From: Maniola hyperantus
Lineage: Eukaryota > Arthropoda > Insecta > Lepidoptera > Nymphalidae
DNA length: 64,000 nt
NCBI RefSeq assembly: GCF_902806685.2
Contig: NC_048553.1
Span: forward strand, 620,001 to 684,000
Direction of reading: 5' to 3'
Of the stretch, positions 1-10,000 are shown piece by piece. The stretch's first letter is position 1, and every line of letters starts with the position of its first letter. The notes under the pieces were generated by a model. That model did not search any database. It saw only the letters and a program-made list of their open reading frames with translations, and was not told the origin of the DNA. Made by a program: the position numbers and the translations under genes.

Positions 1-204
1 AACATTTATTTAGCGCGACATTTCAACGAAAAATACTACTATCGCTTTTGAAATGAAATAAATCGTTTGAACTTCTTTCGCGACGGTTTGTAATCTGATA
101 TGTTTGTATCACCTGCTTTTGGCATTTTCCACAATGATATCGGATTCATCTTTTTCAAACATAAACAAATTGATAAACCTATTCTAAAATATAATTTCGT
201 GTCC

Positions 205-468
205 CATAAATGCCGTTTTTTGGGGTTCCGTACCTCAAAAGGAAAAAGTAACCCTTATAGGATCATTTCGTTGTAGTGTCTGCCTGTCGTGTCTGTCAAG
301 AAAACCTATAGAGTACTTCCCGTTGACCTCATGAAATTTGGCAGATAGGTAGTTCTTATAGGTAGTCTTATAGAAAGGATTTTTGAAAATTCAACCCCTA
401 AGGGGGTGAAATACGGTTTTTAATTTGGGTAGTCCACGCGGTCGAAGTCGCGAGCTTAAGCTAGTATA
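205..468 (+). repeat. Composite lepidopteran repeat with Helitron-like tail
   Basis: This lies in the ps intron upstream of the first exon in the window. The first half (GGTTCCGTACCTCAAAAGG, then a CCTATAGAGTACTTCCCG block) recurs at 61,795-61,930 and, inverted, at 33,840-33,930. The second half (CAACCCCTAAGGGGGTGAAA, ending in a GC hairpin and CTAG-T) is the tail of the Helitron-like family seen throughout the window. The rest of 1-854 shows no gene signal. Confidence 0.6.
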
Positions 469-854
469 AAAAAAATTATTGGCGTCATTAGTTGGAGCAC
501 CCTGTATATAGGCTTGTGCTTGACTGCAATCACATCAAACAGATGATGCAGCGTAAGGTGGAGCGCGCCTGCCCAGAAGGTGGTTTTTCACTCTTCTCTT
601 AAAGGTATCAATATTATAGCGGGAAAAACGGAAAAAGGAAGGGCATTGCATATTCTCGCAGTGCGTATTGTTCTTATATATGTTTCTTACTGGTTCTTCT
701 CGGTAGGACGGCATTCCGAACCAGTGGTAAATTATTATGACGATTGAAAAGCACTTGTAAAAATTTACTTAAAAAAAATTATTTTATTATATTCCATGGA
801 TTCCAAGTACATATTATCGTATGTAAAATATAAGTGTTTCCCTGTATATTCCAG

Positions 855-1015
855 GTGAGAAGGAGAACAACAAAAAGGCGTGCGTGATGATCCTGCAGAA
901 GGTGGTGGACGACCCGCAGTCGGGCTCGTGCCCCAACGTGTCGTACGCGGACGTGGCGGGGCCCGTGGCCAACTACAACCCCACCGGCTCGCCCTACGCC
1001 GTGCCCGCCACTGAG
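855..1015 (+). CDS. ps: ps exon: end of KH2 and post-KH2 motif
   Basis: The acceptor TTCCAG ends at 854. The frame reads EKENNKKAC, then ILQKVVDDPQSGSC and ADVAGPVANYNPTGSPYA, the conserved Nova/pasilla segment following KH2. The donor is either GAG|GTGACC after 1015 or GAG|GTGATC after 1024. Both keep phase 0, so the boundary is uncertain by three codons. The open frame that continues to 1243 is intron. Confidence 0.88.
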
Positions 1016-4000
1016 GTGACCGAGGTGATCGCTTGGACACGCTCTACTACCGGCCGCGCAAACTTGCAACTACCCCCCGAACATCGGGAAAACGTTCCGT
1101 GGCGCGTTGCACGTCGCCTGTTAACTCAGACGGCCAAGTATAATAGCGTTCTTGACTCTTGTAGAAGCGTTTGCTTCTGCAATCACGCTCGACGCAACGC
1201 ACCACGCGACGCATGGTGCACGCCGCGTCGCCGTAAAAAATAATAAAACTGGTCAATTTTAGCGTTTAAACTATCGTGAGTGATTTCCATTATGTGTAGT
1301 ATATTTCTACGGCTATACTCACGTATCCAGTCGACGTTAGCCCGACTAGTTTCGAACCTATCCGGGGTCCTTTATCAAGGGGGTCAGTGCGCGCAGTCTT
1401 AAACGCGACGCGCGCGAACTGACCCCCTTGATAAAGGACCCCGGATGGGTTCGAAACTAGTTGGGCTAACGTCGACTGGATACGTCAGTATAGCCGTAGA
1501 AATATACTATATAAAATAGGTCTCATTCATGAATAACTCTCGATAAGAATAATTAAAATATACTATCATGACTTCATTTAATCACTACTAAGTACTTTAT
1601 AACAGGCGTGGAAAAAATAGCTTTTTGAGCACTTTTGAACCACAAGCTAACAGAAAATTCAATTGGCTTTCTTTATTATAATAATGAAGAAAGCCAAAAA
1701 GGTATTGAAATAATATAAGTATATTTTAGTTGGATGTCGATATATTAGAATTGAGTTATTTGAGCAAAACAATCCTGAGGAGGGTAGTTGTTAAAAGTTT
1801 GTGAAGCCTTTTAATTTTATTTACGCGTTGAGGCTTGGCAGGCTACGAACTTTTTTAGAAAAGTTAATAGGAAACCTTACATATTTCGGAATGTATGATG
1901 AAACAAATAAGAAGTTTTTAGGGTTGATTTTACTAAGAAATTACTGGTTATTCAATATGTAGGTTGTTCACTGACGTTAAATATCTATAGATAATATTAT
2001 TATAGATCTTCTTCTTTTTCTTGCCCTTGTCCCATTTCATTTGGGGACAGGCCTACGTAAGTGCCGTACAGTACGCGGCAGAAAGTAATGTATATCGGCC
2101 TTTAGAATGAGATTTCGGCTTTGTAGTGCGTTATCTCTGTCACTTATATGACGTTTTTTCGGTCTCAATGACAGGGGTAACGCTCTACAAATCTGCTAAC
2201 TTCTTCGAATTGTCGATGTACATTACTTTTTGTCGCGTACTGTATCTATAATATTCTACTAAATTGTTTAAATATTAGTCGTAGTGGTCCCTCGTATGTA
2301 GAATCTAAATTTTTTTTAGTTCTAGTATTTTAGGTACATACTTTCATACTCTACTAATAATAAAATTAGGCTTCATTATGTTTATATTTATTGGCTTGTG
2401 GCTTCGCAAATCTTTTTATTTTTATTTTTATTGGCAACTAAAATTTAACAATATTTTAATACTAACAACACATTTGCAAGAGTTAAGTAAAAAATTAAGC
2501 TAAGCGTATTGCTGATACGGAATTAGAATAACATAATATTAACGATAAAAATAGATGAGATTTTCTTCTCCGGGATGCAAGATATATCTGTACCAAATCT
2601 TGGCAAATTCGGTTACACGGATGGTCCGTGAAAAGCTAACCGACTGACTGATAGACACACTTTCGCATCAGTACCCTTATTATTAATGCGAAAGTGTGTT
2701 TGTTTGTTGGTTTGTCCTTCAATCACGTCGCAACGGATTGACGTGATTTTTTGCATAGATATGTTTAAAGACGTGGAGAGTGACATAGGCTACTTTTTAT
2801 CCCGGAAAATCAAAGAGTTCAACGGGATTTTTAAAAACCTAAATCCACGCGTACGAAGTCGCGGGCATCAGCTAGTTTATAATATTTTAAATCAACATTT
2901 GTTTAAGAATAGCCTAACTATCTATCTTCGTCACGATGGTAGATACTGTAGTGGTCCTATAAACGAGAGTCCTATCGACGAGCGCTCGCTCGGGCAAGTT
3001 GCCAGTAGTTGCTGTCGTCGCCTCTCACTCTGCACTCCGCGCTCCTCAGCACACAGCTATAGCGCGTGACGATAACAATGCCACTTAGTTGCCTACAAAG
3101 TCGAGAGGATAACTAGAACTATAGGCCTATTATTCAACATTTGACGACCTCCCTGGCGCAGTGGTGAGCGCTGTGGTCTTAATAGTGGGAGGTCCCGGGT
3201 TCGATTCCTGGCAGGGGTTTGGAATTTTATAATTTCTGGTCTGGTCTGGTGGGAGGCTTCGGCCGTGGCTAGTTACCACCCTACCAGCAAAGCCGTGCCG
3301 CCAAGCGATTTAGCGTTCCGGTACGATGCCGTGTAGAAACCAAAGGGGTATGGGTTTAATAAAAACCGCCATACCCCTTCCAGGTTAGCCCGCTATCATC
3401 TTAGACTGCATCATCACTTACCACCAGGTGAGAATGCAAGCAAGGGCTAACTTGTATCCGAGTAAAAAAAAAAAAAAAATCTTGTTAATCTATATCATCA
3501 TCATCATGATCAACCCATCGCCGGCTCACTACAGAGCACGGGTCTCCTCTCAGAGAGAAGGGTTTTGGCCATAGTCTACCACGCTGGTCATGTGCTTAGT
3601 AGACTTCACACACCTTTGAGAACATTATGGAGAATTTTCAGGCATGCAGGTTTCCTCACGATGTTTTCCTTCACCGTTAAAGCAACTAGCAAGGGATATT
3701 TAATGACTTAAAACGCACATAACTCGGAAAAGTTAAAGTTGCGTGCCCGGGATCGAACCCCCGACCTCAGATTAGAAGGCGGACATCCTATCACAGCTTA
3801 AAATCTGTACATATGTATATAAAAATAAAAGCTGACTGATCTATCAACGCACAGCTCAAACTATTACGGATCGGGCTAAATATTGGCATGCATATAGCTG
3901 TTATTGACGTAGACGTCCGCTAAGATTTTTGAAAATTCAACCCCTAAGGAGGTAAAATGGGGATTTAAAATAAGTGAGTCGGACGAGTCCAGCGTGAAAT

Positions 4001-7000
4001 CTTTAGGTCCTTTGTACTCGTGACTTTATTGTATTTCGTCGCTGCATTTTTATCGACGTTAGTGAAATGTGAATATTGAATATTGATCATTTAAATTAAA
4101 ACGAATTTAACAGCAGAACTTTTGATATCTAAAAATTTTGATTTTGTTTTGTATATTTACTAACATTTACTGATATTTTGACTATATCCTTATTGTTTCA
4201 AATACTTATTTAAGAGTTATTCTATATTTTCACGAATACCGTTTGCCTATGTTTAGTTCACACGTACAGTACGCGGCAGAAAGTAATGTACATCGGCCTT
4301 TAGAATGACATTTCGGCTTTATAGAGCATTGTCTCTGTCACTCATACCTATATGACGTTTTGTCGGTCTCAACGACAGAGACAATGCTCTACAAATTGCT
4401 ATCTCCTTCTAAAGGTCGATGTATATGTACTTTCTGTCGCGTACTGTAGGTACATAAGTATTGCCCATATATATATTTAACGTATAATATGTATTGTATG
4501 TATGTCAAAGCCTCGGCGCGATGGGAAGCACTCGCGGGCGTGTCCAAGTGGTGCGTGACGTCACTTGCGTCCCCGTGACGAACACTAAACTACACTATCT
4601 ACATATCGCACATTACCTACTTTATATACTTTATACTATCTTTGCTTGTTACAATTGCTTAATATATATGTAACTTTTATTAACATAACTTATACCTATG
4701 TTTATAATAATGTTTATGTTAGGATTAGTCTTTTTTTTTCTAAAAACATGTGTCGCTTTAATTTTTTTCATGTTTTATATATAGGGCCTCCAATGATTTT
4801 CAGTTGTAGAATCCTTATTGATCGAAACCAACTATTATTATTTTTATTTTCCTGCGGAATTCAGATAGTAATTAGTATTTTAAATACAAAAAACATAATT
4901 TCTATTCAATTCTATTTTGACTCCATTTTTTTCCGTCTTGAAGTTTTTTTCTCGGGGAAAGTAAAGTAAAGAAAAAAATTAAACGTTTTTTTTTTTTTTT
5001 GTTCAAAACGAAAATTCGGTTATGTTTTGAACTTGGTTCGCAGTACCTTATAACTTGATTGTATGTGTGTACAGAGTCACGCGCTAGTGGGCGGCGGCTC
5101 GGTGGGCGGCGTGGGTGGCGTGGGCGGGGTGGGCGGCGTGGGCGGCGTGCTCATGAACGGCTCGGGGCTGGGCGCGCTGTCGTTGTCGCTGTCGCTGGCG
5201 CCGCCCGGCACGCCGCCGCAGTCGCCGCTCACGCAGCACACGCTCGACCACATCAAGGTGAGAGAGGAGGTGATTAAGCTCCAAGAGTTAGAGGACTCAA
5301 CCTAAAGAAATCTTTTTCTTCAGAGATAATATTCCTACAGAATCTACAGACTGCTGGCAGTACCTATCGCTCGTACTAAAGTAACCTCCTCGACATATTT
5401 TAATGTAGATAACGGGTACATACCACGATTAATTTGATGTGTTTATTTGTCGATATTTCAACCCAATATCACGGGTCGTGGTCACGACGGGACTGCGGTG
5501 CTGCGAGAGATAAAGTTCGAGCTGTCATGGGCAGTAGCGAACTACCCTCTTTCTTGTTCTTATCGCTGAAACTTCACGAGCTGTCCGGCAAAATACACTC
5601 ACAATGTCACTATTAACTTTCGATGTCTGTAACTAGCAAGTATGTGGAATTATGCAAACCAAGACAGCATCGTACGACGTCGAAAGTGAATACTGACGTT
5701 GTGAGTGTATTTTGCGCAATGGTATTCGATTTTCGATCGCTCCAGACCCGCGTGCTATTTAACAATTGAAACAATTATTAATAACACTCGAATAATTCGA
5801 TTGCTATTCGATTAAATCGTCCATCGGTAACGATTTAAGGTTCGTCCGCACCTGAGCGGCGCGGCGCGGCGCTTCAGTCCGACTGCAGAACGCGTCACCT
5901 CAGGCCGCTCGACGGTGCCTACCGCACTACAACTTCAGTACGCGGCACCTCGCGTCACTTGCGCGTCACTTTTATACCCGTTCGCGTACGAGCGCGAAGC
6001 GCCGTGCCGCGCCGCTGGGTATGTCGCACTAGCGTCACTGCACTGCGCGTCGCTTCGCTGCGCTTCAAAATATTCTCTCCAGCCGTGCCGCGCGGCAACG
6101 CGCGGTGAAGCGCTGTGCAGCGCCGCTCTAGTGCGATATGCGCCATACAAAATGATAGAAATGATATTTTGAAGCTCTGTGCCGCGACGTGCAGCTCGCT
6201 GAAGCGCCGCGCCGCTCAGGTGCGGACGAACCTTTACGGTCAAGGGCTACCGAGACACACCACAACTATGGTTTTTTTTAGTTAGTAATGTGTGTGATGT
6301 CAGGTGGCCTTGCGTCAGGCGGGCTACTCGGAGGGCGGCATCTCCGAGATCGGCGCGGCCCTGTCCCTGCTGGTTAAGCACGGCGTGCTGGGCCTGGCGC
6401 TGCCCACGGCTCTGCCGGCGCCGCTGTCGGCGGCCTACTTCCCGCTGCCCGCGCAGGACTCGTCCGCGGTGTTCGGCCCGCTGGCGCAGGTCCAACTCGG
6501 TGAGGACTCGCGCACACACGCCCTGCGGGGCTACTACATGTCCCCGCACGACAACACTCAAACCCCACCCGGCTATTACATGGAACTCGACAATCATATA
6601 CAGCGATTCGCACACAGGCTCCTTCAGTACTCTTAGCCTGAGACCTATAGAGCCCAATTTGACTTAGACTTAAAATACTGTTAAGTCTGAGCAAAGTCAA
6701 GATACCCTCTATAGATTTAAGCCTGGCTCTTTACGCACTGCATCCGATTCGAATCCGAGGGATTGTGCAATAGTACCAATTTTCGTGTTCGGAAAATGAA
6801 ATATGGATCTAGTGCACAACCCATCGCAAATAGTAAATATTGCTTTTTCGGATAGAGAATTCTCGGACTCGTATCGGATGTAGAGCATAAAGAACCTCAA
6901 GTTAGACTTTCGCGTCGCGGCTGACGCCAAAATACTAAACACTCAAAATGGCGTTGAGTGACGCACGCAAGTGACGCGTGGGACTCGGAAATGGCGCCAT

Positions 7001-10000
7001 ACACTTTCATAGTGTTTATTATTTTCAAGTTTCAAACGTGACACCAACATACACTGACCTCTACCAATACAAGTACGCTAGACCTGTGATTGCCGACCTG
7101 TTAGTATTAGCCATATCGACCTTCTGTATAAAATCACACACACACAACACAGGCATGAACTACTAACTACTAAAGCAGCACACACGTGCACAAGTCATAT
7201 TGACTACAGTCGGTGTCACGAACCCAACACTACACAAAATATTACAGGGTCTTAAATAAGTGACGTCACTTCAAAAATTGGTCCAACACGTTAAAAAGAG
7301 TCACTTAGCATTTGAGATGACCTTAAGTTATTGAAGTTTCATTATTCAATGTAACGAAACTTACATAAAGTGGCAGAATTAGCCGAATATTGTGAAAAAT
7401 CTAATGTACATGTTACAGTCTAAACTACTTTTTAAAAACAGTCAAAGGTACTTTCACTATAGAGATTAGCCAAAAGTAGTTTTAACTAAAAATATTTGAT
7501 AGTAGTTTGATATTAGATACTTTAGACTGAAAAATATCAGTTAAAAATGGTTTTAAATCGGAGTCTCCCGGCTCCACACAATATTGGGGCCGATTCTCTT
7601 GTACACAATCTCTAAACTAAACTAAATTAGAAGGTCTAAATCTAGTGCTATCCTTTTCCGCAAGCAACATTATGATAGGGATAGCAATAGGTTTAGACGT
7701 GCCATTTTAGTTTAGTTTAGAGATTGTGTACAACGGAATTAGCCACATTGTCTGCCCTATCCTAGAGTATTTTTAATGGGCTATGCCAGAAGATTTGCTT
7801 CGTCGCCCCTTCCTTCAGCTTCACTTAGGCTAGGATCTATAGAACGCACTCTGACTTTGCTCAGACTTAAGATTGAGTAAAACGAGACAGATTTATGTGA
7901 GAGATATAGCTCTGTCTCGTTTTAACTCTGTCTTAAGTGTAAGCTAAGTCAGAGTGCGCTCTATAGATCTCACCCTTACGCGCCTTTCACACGGCAGTCC
8001 AGTTTTTTGCAGGATCCCGTTTGATGACGCAGTGTGAAAGGGCTGTTACTGTACCTAACTCTTTTTAGCTACGGAACCGGAGGTCGCCGGTTTTCCCGTT
8101 GTAAGCACAAAACAAGTTGGAAAGTTTGAATATTCTGCTAATTTTGCCTGTCACATACTCACCTATACATACATATAAACGGTTCAAATTATTCCTATTC
8201 GTGTCAGAACGCTAAGTGATTCCAATAGAATAATGTGTCCAAGGTCTTATATCAAAGCTATATTTCACAGTTCCCTTCAATTGGTGTAACTATTAATAAT
8301 AACCATACCCTTTATTATTAAGGCCAGGGTCGTTCTACGCAATGGTGATGTGTTCTCTTCTGGGAATATCTGTATTTTTTATTATGTTTTTGTTGATATT
8401 TTCTTTCTTGTACCTACGTGTTAATAATAATAATGTCTACTGGTGTTAAATTTTTATGCGAGCTTATAGCAAAATGTGTTAGTAAAGGGACCGTGTTTTT
8501 TTTTTTTAATTCATTGGGGATAAAAGTAATTTTTTTGATATTCTAAATTTCTCGGCATTGCTTTTCACATTAATTAAACATTGACATCCGCGAAATTCTT
8601 AGTACTTACTAATTTCTTTTGTGTCTGTATATAATAGTATAGTTTCTTTTAAACATGTTAATAACGCTATCTATTTGAAATGCAACAAAAATGAATATAA
8701 TCAGTGGCGTGCAGGTCATAGAGGAATAAATGCACTGCTTACCCCAGTTGTAATAGCTCAATGCATATTTTTCATTATGACCTGCCAGTAAACAGGTTCC
8801 TACCTGACAAATGCCTACCCTGGCTTCAAACACTGTGCACGCCACTGAATATAATGCATAAAAAATGACTTCTCACTTGACTGACTTAAACTTTGTGTGT
8901 TGAATTATCATGTTAAAAAGTACGATTTTAGTCCTTATTTTAGGTGAACCGTACTCTTGACATGACAGTTGACCCACATTGACTATATTACAGATAGATA
9001 GAGTTTACACATAAACTAGCTTGACTCATCTATCTCATATTATATTTTTATTATTTCCGTAATCTGTGTCATCTCTTTAGGTCTATATAATCTATAACAA
9101 GAGCGGATTGTATTTTTTCAAAACGCATGGCCATTATGTAAGGTGTACAGTTTGTATTGCTGATTATTTTAACCCGATTGGCTTTATATTATTGGTTGAT
9201 TTTTCTCTCTTCAAATTTTTTTCCAAAATTTACGAAGACATTGCTTCTACCATACCATCTATCGGCAATACATTTTAACACTCGAGCGGTGGACGGACCA
9301 CGTTTGTGTGGCCATTAGACAATTTATCTAAAACTGAAGTATAATATAAATTGCCAAACAAACAAACATTGTTAAAATGTTATTAAAGATCCGTATTCTC
9401 ATATACCTAGGTACCTAGTAATGTTTTCTTAAATACATTTCTATATTTCTAATAGTAAGAAAGCAGAAAGATAGCAAGAAAAACGTTTATTCTTTGAAAG
9501 TAGGACGTTTTTAAAACGTTCAGAATATTGTAAGTATTATGAACAGATAGTACCTCTCTTATATTTAGTTAATTCGTAAGAAGCGGATAGTTAAAACATT
9601 ACTGTTTTTTGTTTCTTAATCTAAGGAGAGTATATTTAACTAAATAAAATGATAACTAGGTACATTCTTGTGCTGGTAATGGGGCCGATTCTCTTGTACA
9701 CAATCTCTCAACTAAACTAAATTAACAGGTTTAAATCTAGTGCTATCCTTTTCCGCAAGCAACATTATGAAAGGGATAGCAATCGATTTAGACGTGTCAT
9801 TTTAGTTTAGTTTAGAGATTGTGTACCAGAGAATCGGCCCCATTGTTGGACCAAATGTTTGGTTGTTCTTGTAAGTTGTCTAATGCATCTGTGTCCAGCT
9901 GTCCACTTCTCACTCCAGGCTCTTATGAAACGAACAACTTATTGTCTTTTATCTGCGAACTATTTCAATGATCATTAAATAGACATACATTTAATTTTTA

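Noticed and set aside
884..1243. 119-codon frame as a complete small gene
   Set aside because: Only up to about 1015 matches Nova/pasilla. The remainder follows a GT donor and has no homology.
5915..6243. Overlapping frames on both strands at a GC-rich spot
   Set aside because: They coincide with the foldback element at 5837-6234, and the periodic GC content explains the openness.
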